The notes: generated by a model from the sequence alone, not told the origin. 7,060 nt of DNA from Spirochaetota bacterium (GCA_003641675.1 QNBI01000103.1:1-7060), one strand, 5' to 3'; counted from the first letter of the stretch, positions 1-6,478 are shown. Program-made: numbers and translations.

Positions 1-20
1 GGGACTAACGGAATAGGTTT

Positions 21-887
21 TCATTTTACCTTTCCTATTTTTACAAAATAATCACGCATAGTTTCATTGCCCGCAAAATCTTTTACCACTATAAGAAAAT
101 GATTTTCACCTTCCAAAAGCTCGATAAAGTTGAGTTTATATGTCCAGTCCGACTTATAGACATCATTAAAACTCTTATCAGTGCCGTTAAGAACAAGCTT
201 GCCGGTATGTTCCGTAATCGAATTAAAAGTTATTCTTCCTAATTCCGCACCATTTTCGTAGAGAATAATAACATACGGTGCCAGTTTCCATATAAAACTG
301 ACATCCTCGCGTAGATCATAAGTTTCTACAAGGATTTGGGCACGTGAAGGCTTAACATTTTTAATATGAGAAACTTTCTCAATTTTATCGCCTATTTTAA
401 GAAAAACATTCTTAATTATTGGAGGCTGGCTATCAGGAACCTGAGGAAGGAGAGACAACGGGTTCAGGATTGAATGTGTTTCTAAGTCTATAATTGAAAG
501 GTGAAGATGCTTGCCGAAAGAGTGACCGGTATCACCAATAACTCCAAGTTTTTCATTTCGCAGTACTGAAGTTCCCACTTTAATACTATTATCCTTTAAA
601 TGACAGTATATTGACCTTATATTTCCCTTATGCTGAAGAACAACAAAATTACCAAGACCAATAGGTATTGAACTGTACTGACCCGAAGTATGTTCAAAAA
701 TCACTTCTCCGTCACTAATCGGATATACAGTCTGCGCGCCCCCTCCTAAATCTATACCTGTATGGAAATGATCACCCCGTGATTCTCCGAAGGTGGACGT
801 AACAATTATATGTTTAACAGGCCAGTCAAAGCTAAAAAGAGATACAGCTAAAAATAAAAAAACAAGCGATACTGTTAATTTTTTCAA
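21..887 (-). CDS. Secreted M23-family (LytM-type) zinc endopeptidase
   Basis: This 288-residue protein has an N-terminal signal peptide (about 1-19: MKK, a hydrophobic core, then LFS before FDWP) without a lipobox, so it should act in the periplasm on peptidoglycan cross-links. The M23 domain (about 25-145) is complete: HTGIDLG (42-48) gives zinc ligands H42 and D46, YCHL (94-97) gives catalytic H96, and GDTGHSFGKHLHLSI (118-132) gives H127 and the third ligand H129. Unlike divisome activators with degenerate sites such as EnvC, this one should be catalytic. Residues about 155-286 form a second, beta-rich domain ending in LIVVKDFAGNETMRDYF, reminiscent of Ig-like sandwich modules. The start is TTG at 887 with AGAGGT upstream; an in-frame stop at 902-900 prevents any earlier start. 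It is last of the visible cluster; only 20 nt follow its TGA, with no terminator visible. Family assignment is secure; the physiological substrate is inferred. Confidence 0.93.
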   Translation of the reverse strand: MKKLTVSLVFLFLAVSLFSFDWPVKHIIVTSTFGESRGDHFHTGIDLGGGAQTVYPISDGEVIFEHTSGQYSSIPIGLGNFVVLQHKGNIRSIYCHLKDNSIKVGTSVLRNEKLGVIGDTGHSFGKHLHLSIIDLETHSILNPLSLLPQVPDSQPPIIKNVFLKIGDKIEKVSHIKNVKPSRAQILVETYDLREDVSFIWKLAPYVIILYENGAELGRITFNSITEHTGKLVLNGTDKSFNDVYKSDWTYKLNFIELLEGENHFLIVVKDFAGNETMRDYFVKIGKVK

Positions 888-894
888 TTTATAT

Positions 895-900
895 ACCTCT
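895..900 (-). promoter_or_regulatory. Ribosome binding site supporting a TTG start for the M23 gene
   Basis: The minus strand reads AGAGGT, seven bases before TTG at 887. The site overlaps the TGA stop (902-900) of the upstream propeller gene by one base, consistent with translational coupling. No ATG or GTG lies between the upstream stop and the signal peptide, so the TTG is the only start that keeps the export signal. Confidence 0.6.
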
Positions 901-1973
901 CAAACACCCTCAATATCAAGCCGCATTATACCACCGTGAATGCCTATTATAATAATATGATTTTTTATCTCTCTTATAGGACCTGCACTTCCGTTAAATT
1001 CAGTGTGGAAAATCGTAGCACCGTACTGGTTTACAATATCAAAATAACTTCTGTTATTAAGCTCTGAAACTATTACTGCAATCATTCTGTTGTTTAATAC
1101 ACTTATATCTCTAATTTCGCCTTTAAGCTTCGTTCGGACAAGTTTACCAGAAAGTATATCTACAATATCTACACCATGATAATCTTCTGCCAGTAGGAAA
1201 TCACCATTCCATCCGAATTTAAGGAGTGTTTCCCTCCTGAAATTGGTATCTGTTTTTTTCGAAAACATCAGTGCGAAATTTCCATTTTCCCTTTTAAAGA
1301 TTAGAATATTCTGAGGCTCAAGGCCGAAAATGCATGCTACAGTATTTTCATTATCAGATATCGCCGTTCCCACAATAATCGGAATTTTACTGCCTCCGGG
1401 TTTAAACTGATATATTATCTCGCCTTTTTCATCTAATATAAGCATATTACCGTCCAATAACCCCAGAACCATTAATTTCTTGGAAACACTAACAGTTGTA
1501 ATTGTTGATATAAAATCTCTTTTCCACTTTGGTTGGCCGTTTCTGGTTATTTCCGATATTCCGGAAAGATCCGTTTTTACAACCAGCAGTCTTTTCCCTG
1601 TTTTATCAAAGAAAGGATAGCCTGTGGCCTTAAAACCATCTAAAAGTATGCCGTCCGAATTCTTAATGTAGAATTTTTCAGAGACCTTACTGTAATCCAT
1701 GTAAACGCTATCTGTAATGCTTGTAAAAAAGGAGCTTTTTTCACTTAAATAAATATTACCTTCCAAATCGGTATAGCCGTAGATATTACCGGATCTGTAC
1801 CAGATACGTCCTTCCGCCTGTCCGTTTTTAAGAGGTTCCGCCTTTGTAACAGAGTTATACCATAGCGGTTTAACAACATTCTCTTTTCCGGTAGGAACAG
1901 CAAAAAACACAATAATTACTATGCCTATTATGAAAGAAAGGATGCCAATGTGTTTCTTTTTTTTCTTTTTCAA
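900..1973 (-). CDS. N-terminally membrane-anchored predicted beta-propeller protein
   Basis: This 357-residue protein starts with a run of six lysines followed by one hydrophobic segment (about 9-26, ILSFIIGIVIIVFFAV) with no lipobox Cys, which predicts a signal anchor with the rest in the periplasm. The soluble part is nearly all beta and shows loose repeats with the pattern of four-stranded blades of WD40 or PQQ-like propellers: a short hydrophobic strand, then DG/GN turns such as DLEGNIYL (69-76), LDGNMLILDEKGEIIYQF (174-191) and SGKLVRTKLKGEIRDISVL (276-294). No catalytic motif is visible; a binding or scaffold role is likely. The start is a TTG at 1973 with only a weak purine stretch (GGGAT) upstream; an in-frame TAA at 1979-1977 rules out an earlier start, and later starts would cut the membrane segment. 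Its TGA stop is in frame with the M23 gene 12 nt on. The fold is inferred by eye. Confidence 0.75.
   Translation of the reverse strand: MKKKKKKHIGILSFIIGIVIIVFFAVPTGKENVVKPLWYNSVTKAEPLKNGQAEGRIWYRSGNIYGYTDLEGNIYLSEKSSFFTSITDSVYMDYSKVSEKFYIKNSDGILLDGFKATGYPFFDKTGKRLLVVKTDLSGISEITRNGQPKWKRDFISTITTVSVSKKLMVLGLLDGNMLILDEKGEIIYQFKPGGSKIPIIVGTAISDNENTVACIFGLEPQNILIFKRENGNFALMFSKKTDTNFRRETLLKFGWNGDFLLAEDYHGVDIVDILSGKLVRTKLKGEIRDISVLNNRMIAVIVSELNNRSYFDIVNQYGATIFHTEFNGSAGPIREIKNHIIIIGIHGGIMRLDIEGV
1953..1970 (-). other. A-rich lysine tract with slippery heptamer at the start of the propeller gene
   Basis: Directly after the TTG start the coding strand is A5-G-A8-G-A3, encoding six lysines. Within it, codons 5 and 6 read AAA AAG preceded by A, which is the A AAA AAG heptamer known from dnaX-type -1 frameshifting. 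The A8 run (1964-1957) could also slip in transcription or replication. A shift to -1 ends after about 28 further codons and a shift to +1 after eight codons, so slippage would switch the gene off rather than make a longer product. No stimulatory hairpin is obvious. Confidence 0.45.
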
Positions 1974-1996
1974 AACTTATATCCCGGTTAATAAAT

Positions 1997-2830
1997 TTAT
2001 AAATTCTGCTGTTTTAGTTTTTCTTTTTTTCTTGCAAGTTCGGCTTTTTTCATATCCGATTCCATTTTAGCTTTCCATATTTCTATTTTCCGTTTAATAA
2101 TATCCATTTCCTCGGTTTCTCCTAAAAGGATATTTATTCTCCGCAGCGCAGCGAGGAAATGTATGGCAAGCTTTATATCATCGAAGTGGTGTGTGGAGAG
2201 TTCATATTTCTCCCGGTATCGGTCCGCCGCGTTATTTAAAAGCCTTTTAACAAGGTTAAGATGTGCAATACGTTCGCTGTAGCCTTCTATTCGCGGGTCG
2301 AGTTTTGCAACAAAACTTCTTAAATCGATTAAATTTTTTGCAACAGCTGCATAGCGGCCTTCCAGTTCCACAAAAGACCATTTCCATTTAGAGTTTTCCC
2401 CGAAACCTTCTTTTACTGTTTCTATTGAATAACCTAATTTTTTAAGCAGATTGTATCGACTTTTATCCGTTACTGCCTTTATACTCATTAGTCTCTCTTC
2501 GTAATCCGAAAAAGGAACATCCACGCTTCCGCTGACCACTTCCTCTAAATAGATAATGCATTTATAGCAGTATTTCCTTGCCTCGTTTAAATATGCTTCG
2601 TTTTTTACGCCTAAAAGAGAAACAGATAATTCATTTAAAAGCACATAGTTAGAGAGAAGGTTTAAAGCGTTATTTGCAAGGGTAATCCTTTTATAGTTTT
2701 CACCCTGTATCCCTCTCTTAATATCAAGCTCAAAGGCCTTTGCTCTTTTTTCTATAGATTCAATCTGGCCTTTGTACGCCTTAATCTTTTCCGAATATCT
2801 CTGCTTAGCCTTTACACTCACCTTTGACAT
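1997..2830 (-). CDS. Conserved-looking alpha-helical protein of unknown function
   Basis: I do not recognise a named family in this 277-residue protein. It is strongly helical and basic, with no signal peptide or membrane segment, so it is probably cytoplasmic. The N-terminal 35 residues and the C-terminal 30 residues are Lys/Glu-rich and likely coiled coil, ending in a basic, Gln-containing tail (KKEKLKQQNL). The middle is made of amphipathic helices, for example around 47-72, 78-99 and 217-238, that could resemble a helical-repeat (TPR-like) scaffold, though I see no clear repeat consensus. A Cys pair C88-x2-C91 and an aromatic patch KWKWSF (148-153) stand out. The ATG at 2830 lies 20 nt after the recN stop and 23 nt before the next start codon. 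Its position suggests either a partner of the envelope genes that follow or a treponemal lineage-specific protein; function is open. Confidence 0.8.
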   Translation of the reverse strand: MSKVSVKAKQRYSEKIKAYKGQIESIEKRAKAFELDIKRGIQGENYKRITLANNALNLLSNYVLLNELSVSLLGVKNEAYLNEARKYCYKCIIYLEEVVSGSVDVPFSDYEERLMSIKAVTDKSRYNLLKKLGYSIETVKEGFGENSKWKWSFVELEGRYAAVAKNLIDLRSFVAKLDPRIEGYSERIAHLNLVKRLLNNAADRYREKYELSTHHFDDIKLAIHFLAALRRINILLGETEEMDIIKRKIEIWKAKMESDMKKAELARKKEKLKQQNL

Positions 2831-2836
2831 CAATTT

Positions 2837-2840
2837 CTCC
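2837..2840 (-). promoter_or_regulatory. Ribosome binding site deciding the start of the helical protein
   Basis: The minus strand reads GGAG, then AAA, TTG, ATG. The TTG at 2833 is only three bases from GGAG, whereas the ATG at 2830 is six bases away. The ATG is both the better codon and the better spaced, so the start is set at 2830 rather than at the longest possible frame. Confidence 0.6.
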
Positions 2841-2850
2841 GTATAACCTT

Positions 2851-4539
2851 TTAAACCTTACTGTACTTGAGAAGGAGTTCCCGGGCATGATTTAAAGATG
2901 CATTGGTATTCGAATCCCCCGAAAGCATCCTTGCAATCTCCGTTACCCTTTTTTCATCCTTAACACACTCTACCGATGTAAGTGTTCTCCCCTGCTCTTC
3001 ATGTTTCTTCACTATTATATGATTATCGGCCTGAACAGCAATCGTAGCAAGATGCGTAATACAAATAACCTGTTTTGACTTTGAAAGGTTAGTTAGTTTT
3101 CCTCCTACGGCAATTGCAACCTGTCCTCCTATGCCAACGTCAATTTCATCAAAAATAAGGGTATCAATACTGTCCGAAGAAGAAAGCACAGATTTTATCG
3201 CAAGCATAACCCTGGAAAGTTCTCCTCCGGATGCTATGCTCCGCAATTTTTTATACGGCTCTCCCTGGTTCGGGGCTATGACAAACTCAATATAATCCTT
3301 TCCTAGACTACCGATAACAGGTTTTCCGGAATCCCCCTTTTTTTCTTCTATATGAACCCGAAATCTCGCTTTTTCCATTCCAAGGTTCTTTAGCTCGCTC
3401 TCTATTTTAGTCTCGAGTGCATTGCCTGCAGTCCGCCTTTTTTCCGATAGAACCTGAGCCTGTGCTCTAACTTCTTTTTCATATTTTTTAATTTCTACTT
3501 CCAGTTTATGTCTTTCATTCTCCCAGTTGGAAAGACGTTCCAGGTCCTCTTCGCATTTACTTAAATATTCAAGTATTTCATCTATACTGTTGCCGTATTT
3601 GGATTCCAGCATCCGAATTACCGAAAGACGTTCTTCTACCACAGCCATTCTTTCAGGATCGAATTCTATGCTGTTCTGGTATTTCCGGAGTTCATCACTA
3701 ATTTCCTCAACTGCATAAAACGAATTCTCCAGTTCCTGTACAAGGCTTGCCATTTTTGGATTAATCCGTACAACCTGGTCAAGAGCATTCCTTGCATTCC
3801 GCATATAAGAAAGCGCACCTCCTCTGCTTTCAGCTGTATTACTATATGCATTTTCAAGTAATTCGAAAAGTTTCTCATAATTGGAAAGGATTTTAAACTC
3901 CTCCTCTAATTCCTCCTCTTCCCCGGGGTGAAGATCCACGTTTTTTATTTCGGTAATCGAGTATTTCAGTATATCAATTTCCCGGTTTCTCTGTTTTTCA
4001 TCGTTTACCAGTTTATTAAAACTCTCCTTCATCTCAGATAATTTTTTAAATAGCTCATGAAATCTTTTCGCTAATATTTCCGTTCCTCCGTACCTGTCCA
4101 GAAGCTTCCGGTGATTATCCAGGTTTAAAAGTGACTGATGTTCATGCTGTCCGTGAATATCAAACAAAAAAGAGGCAAGCTCGTTTAGTTCCGCTCTTGT
4201 TACAGGCACAGATTGAATAAAAATGGTACTCCTGCCGTTTTTCTTAACAGTTCTGCGTACAATTAAAGTATTATCATCAGGGCTAATTCCGTGTTCGCCC
4301 AGCCATTTATTTATTTCTTCATTATTGTTTAGGGTAATTACACATGATACCAACGTCTCTTCTGCCCCTGAACGGATCATAGAAGAATCCGCCTTCGAGC
4401 CAAGAAGAAGGCCGAGAGCCCCTATAAGAATAGATTTTCCAGCGCCTGTTTCACCCGTTAACACATTAAAACCTGCTGTAAAATCAACGGTAAGTCTGTC
4501 AATAAGAGCATAGTTATTTACAGAAAGGCTGTTAAGCAT
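2851..4539 (-). CDS. recN: DNA repair protein RecN
   Basis: RecN is an SMC-like ATPase that acts in the cytoplasm on DNA double-strand breaks, supporting RecA-dependent recombination. The 562-residue length is normal. The N-terminal head has MLNSLSVNNYALID (1-14) and Walker A GETGAGKS (29-36), followed by the RecN-typical DIHGQHEHQSLL (127-138). A coiled-coil arm rich in Glu, Lys and Leu spans roughly 155-400. The C-terminal head has the ABC signature SGGELSR (437-443), Walker B LIFDEID (461-467) and the H-loop His496. After the H-loop His this protein reads THLATIA where many RecN have THLPQIA. The ATG at 4539 lies inside the end of nadK, with a GGGGGAG purine run just upstream, and matches the usual family N-terminus. 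No obvious SOS box is visible, and the position after nadK suggests expression with it. Identification is secure. Confidence 0.97.
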   Translation of the reverse strand: MLNSLSVNNYALIDRLTVDFTAGFNVLTGETGAGKSILIGALGLLLGSKADSSMIRSGAEETLVSCVITLNNNEEINKWLGEHGISPDDNTLIVRRTVKKNGRSTIFIQSVPVTRAELNELASFLFDIHGQHEHQSLLNLDNHRKLLDRYGGTEILAKRFHELFKKLSEMKESFNKLVNDEKQRNREIDILKYSITEIKNVDLHPGEEEELEEEFKILSNYEKLFELLENAYSNTAESRGGALSYMRNARNALDQVVRINPKMASLVQELENSFYAVEEISDELRKYQNSIEFDPERMAVVEERLSVIRMLESKYGNSIDEILEYLSKCEEDLERLSNWENERHKLEVEIKKYEKEVRAQAQVLSEKRRTAGNALETKIESELKNLGMEKARFRVHIEEKKGDSGKPVIGSLGKDYIEFVIAPNQGEPYKKLRSIASGGELSRVMLAIKSVLSSSDSIDTLIFDEIDVGIGGQVAIAVGGKLTNLSKSKQVICITHLATIAVQADNHIIVKKHEEQGRTLTSVECVKDEKRVTEIARMLSGDSNTNASLNHARELLLKYSKV

Positions 4540-5407
4540 TAGGCTCCCCCGCCCAGTTCAGCTTTGTCCGTAAAACTTCATAAAAATTTCTTTTATCCGA
4601 TTGTATAATGAATGTTTTTTTGTCTGATTTCTTAAAAACTATTCTGTCTCCGGGTAGAAGGCGGAAAGAATCCTGCCCGTCTATAGACAGTATCACATCT
4701 GTTCTTTGAGGTTCCTCGACTTCTATTTCCATGATTTCCTTGCCGGGGAAGACAATAGGTCTATTGGAAAGGGTAAAGGGACATATAGGGTTCAAAATAA
4801 GCGCCTCCATCTCCGGGTGCAGTATGGGCCCTCCTGCAGCTACGGAATAAGCTGTAGAGCCGGTAGGAGTTGCAACAATAACCCCGTCCGCTCTGTAACG
4901 CCCGACATAGGTACCTGTAATATAAACCTTAAGCCGTATAATTCTCGAAATCCCCCCCGTTCCTATAACGCCGTCGTTTAAACCTAAATAGCAGGAAAGA
5001 GGTTTACCCTTTCTCTGCACGCATACTTCCAGCATCATTCTGCTGCTTATTTCAAGTCTGTTCTCTATATATTTATAATAGGCATCTTTCCATTCTGCCT
5101 TTGATATTTCTGTTATAAATCCGAAGTCTCCCAAATTTACCGCAAGAATAGGGATGTTTTTACCGGCAAGTATTCTTGCACAGTATAGTAAGGTCCCATC
5201 TCCCCCAAGTGATACCACGAGGTCCACACCGTTTAAATCCTTAGGTTTATTAAGCTGCCCACTCGGCTTTCCGTTTACCCGGTATAAAGAGTATTCCTTA
5301 CCTGCTTCTCTAAAAAAATCTGTAACTTCGTCTATAAAAAACCGGCCCTTATTTCTTTCCGCACCGGCAATAAGAAGAACCTTTTTAATATCCCTTTTTT
5401 GTTTCAT
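4532..5407 (-). CDS. nadK: NAD kinase (ATP/polyphosphate-dependent)
   Basis: NAD kinase phosphorylates NAD to NADP, the only route to NADP in most bacteria, and acts as a soluble cytoplasmic oligomer. The 291-residue length is typical. Clear signatures are the GGDGT motif (68-72) in VVSLGGDGTLL, the NE/D motif as N144-D145, the stretch YRADGVIVATPTGSTAYS (171-188) followed by AAGGPILHP (190-198), and ICPFTLSNRPIVFPG (208-222). The family commonly has His where Phe211 stands (PHSL/PHTL in many members), a small departure near the substrate site. The ATG at 5407 is directly preceded by an in-frame TAA, so the protein cannot begin earlier; there is no Shine-Dalgarno within 20 nt, the nearest being AGGAG 28 nt away. 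The 3' end overlaps recN by 8 nt, suggesting translational coupling. Identification is very secure. Confidence 0.96.
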   Translation of the reverse strand: MKQKRDIKKVLLIAGAERNKGRFFIDEVTDFFREAGKEYSLYRVNGKPSGQLNKPKDLNGVDLVVSLGGDGTLLYCARILAGKNIPILAVNLGDFGFITEISKAEWKDAYYKYIENRLEISSRMMLEVCVQRKGKPLSCYLGLNDGVIGTGGISRIIRLKVYITGTYVGRYRADGVIVATPTGSTAYSVAAGGPILHPEMEALILNPICPFTLSNRPIVFPGKEIMEIEVEEPQRTDVILSIDGQDSFRLLPGDRIVFKKSDKKTFIIQSDKRNFYEVLRTKLNWAGEPNA

Positions 5408-5415
5408 TTAGATTA

Positions 5416-5431
5416 AACTATAACGTTAGTT
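5416..5431. repeat. Short inverted repeat overlapping the nadK -10 box
   Basis: The plus strand reads AACTATAACGTTAGTT, in which AACTA and TAGTT form 5-bp arms around six bases. A perfect 8-bp palindrome TAACGTTA (5421-5428) sits inside it. It overlaps the -10 hexamer of the candidate nadK promoter. It could be a repressor operator, or, in a readthrough transcript from cheW, a small hairpin between the distant AGGAG (5440-5436) and the ATG. It is short enough to be chance. Confidence 0.35.
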
Positions 5432-5445
5432 CTGTCTCCTGTAAA
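5417..5445 (-). promoter_or_regulatory. Candidate internal promoter for nadK-recN
   Basis: In the 45-nt gap before nadK the minus strand carries TTTACA (5445-5440), a 17-nt spacer and TATAGT (5422-5417). Each hexamer matches the sigma70 consensus at five of six positions. The predicted start point, 6-9 nt past the -10, falls at about 5411-5408, essentially on the nadK ATG at 5407, so the message would be leaderless or nearly so. This agrees with the absence of a Shine-Dalgarno close to that ATG. An imperfect inverted repeat overlaps the -10 box and could be an operator. No transcript data are available, so the promoter is inferred from spacing and match alone. Confidence 0.5.
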
Positions 5446-5452
5446 GATTATC

Positions 5453-6478
5453 TTAAGGCAGTGTCGCAATAACACGGGCTATTTTTTCAACATTACCCTT
5501 TGCAAGAAGCGGATACAATGGAAATAGAAGCGTTCTTAAACTCAAATTTGCGGCATTCGGAAACGAATTCTTAAAACCGTCAAAATCATTTATTATTGAA
5601 TTTTTAAATGCAGACGCTGTTTCTATATTATGTTTTTTTATATATTTCTCGGCCTCGGGCACACTATCCGAAATTATAACAGGGAAAGCATAACGAATAA
5701 TTTTATGATTAACTTCCTCTATAAATTGCTTATGTCTTGTTTTACCCACTGCTTCTTTATATATTTCCGTTATCTTCTCCCGCACTTCTACGTCTTCACG
5801 TATATATTTAAATTGAGACAGTGCGAGGGAGGCATTTAGATCGGGAAGCTTTGAATATTCCCTGTGTTCATTCACCCTTCTCTTTAGCTCCCGGAGCAAC
5901 TTTCTGTTCCCAGTTAAAACCAAAGCTCCGCACCCGCAGCTTAGTGCATTGTTTTCCTCAAGAGAAAGAATCGCTATATCTCCAAAACTTCCGGCAAGTT
6001 TCTCTCCGATTCTGCCGCCCAGCCCCTGTGAAATATCTTCAATAACAGGAATACCGTAGTTTGCTGTACTTTCGATATCCGCCATACTGCCAAGGGTATG
6101 ATGAAGGATAATTAATTTGGGGCTATTAGACATAACGGTTTCCAGCATTTCTGAGGATACAGATGCCGAATTCGGAGCAACATCCACGTACAGCGGACGA
6201 ATACCCAAAGCCTTAATAACTTCCAGATAAACAGAAGGTACAAGGGGGGAAACGATTATCTTATCTCCGTTTTTAATTTCCAGGGATTCCAATGCCAGTT
6301 TTATCGCAGAAAAATAACTGTTGACAGCCACACCGCCTTCAGCTCCAATATAGCTTGAAACTGCAGCGGATAGTTCATTTCCCAATTTCCCGGGACCTAT
6401 ACTGTCGGCAACCAGGCAATCCAGAACACTGTGCATTTCTGCTCTTTTTATTGTAGGTCTAAATAGAGGAACTGCCAT
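5453..6478 (-). CDS. DegT/DnrJ/EryC1-family aminotransferase-like protein lacking the PLP lysine
   Basis: This 341-residue protein has the fold signatures of the DegT/DnrJ/EryC1/StrS family, PLP enzymes that usually aminate nucleotide-linked keto sugars for surface polysaccharides. Visible landmarks are the N-terminal VPLFRPTI (3-10), the helix after AVN (51-63), GDKIIVSP (71-78), the LYVDV strand (96-100), PVIEDISQGLGG (144-155) with the cofactor-ring Asp (D148) and Gln (Q151), and SFGDIAILSL (164-173). Aligning this last block to the family pattern SF-x3-K-x4-GEGG places Asn177 at the Schiff-base lysine and turns GEGG into GCGA (182-185). The Gly-Thr that binds the PLP phosphate is replaced by Tyr55-Phe56. 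The protein is also slightly shorter than the usual 360-400 residues. I infer a non-catalytic or differently acting relative. The ATG at 6478 has AGGA six bases upstream. It lies between cheW and nadK. The family is fairly secure; the function is unknown. Confidence 0.85.
   Translation of the reverse strand: MAVPLFRPTIKRAEMHSVLDCLVADSIGPGKLGNELSAAVSSYIGAEGGVAVNSYFSAIKLALESLEIKNGDKIIVSPLVPSVYLEVIKALGIRPLYVDVAPNSASVSSEMLETVMSNSPKLIILHHTLGSMADIESTANYGIPVIEDISQGLGGRIGEKLAGSFGDIAILSLEENNALSCGCGALVLTGNRKLLRELKRRVNEHREYSKLPDLNASLALSQFKYIREDVEVREKITEIYKEAVGKTRHKQFIEEVNHKIIRYAFPVIISDSVPEAEKYIKKHNIETASAFKNSIINDFDGFKNSFPNAANLSLRTLLFPLYPLLAKGNVEKIARVIATLP

Noticed and set aside
21..887. The M23 protein as a lipoprotein
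   Set aside because: No cysteine occurs in or just after the signal peptide; the first Cys is residue 95 inside the catalytic YCHL motif.
1994..2005. Perfect 12-bp palindrome AATTTATAAATT across the stop codon of the helical protein gene
   Set aside because: It is pure A/T, too short and weak for a terminator, and no well spaced -35 accompanies its TATA-like core; chance is likely in this base composition.
1953..2036. T-rich runs on the plus strand that look like terminator tails
   Set aside because: They are complements of lysine-rich coding at the end of the helical protein and the start of the propeller protein, with no GC-rich stem beside them, and no plus-strand gene ends here.
2831..2833. 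TTG start for the helical protein, giving 278 residues
   Set aside because: It is only three bases from GGAG, while the adjacent ATG at 2830 is six bases away and a better start codon.
4223..4513. Open frame of 96 codons on the plus strand inside recN
   Set aside because: It lies fully antisense to the Walker A region of recN, has no ribosome site I can see and no recognisable domain; it is a shadow of the real gene.
5821..6045. Plus-strand open frame opposite the aminotransferase-like gene, with another at 5630-5839
   Set aside because: Both are antisense to a clearly family-related reading frame and show no protein-like features.
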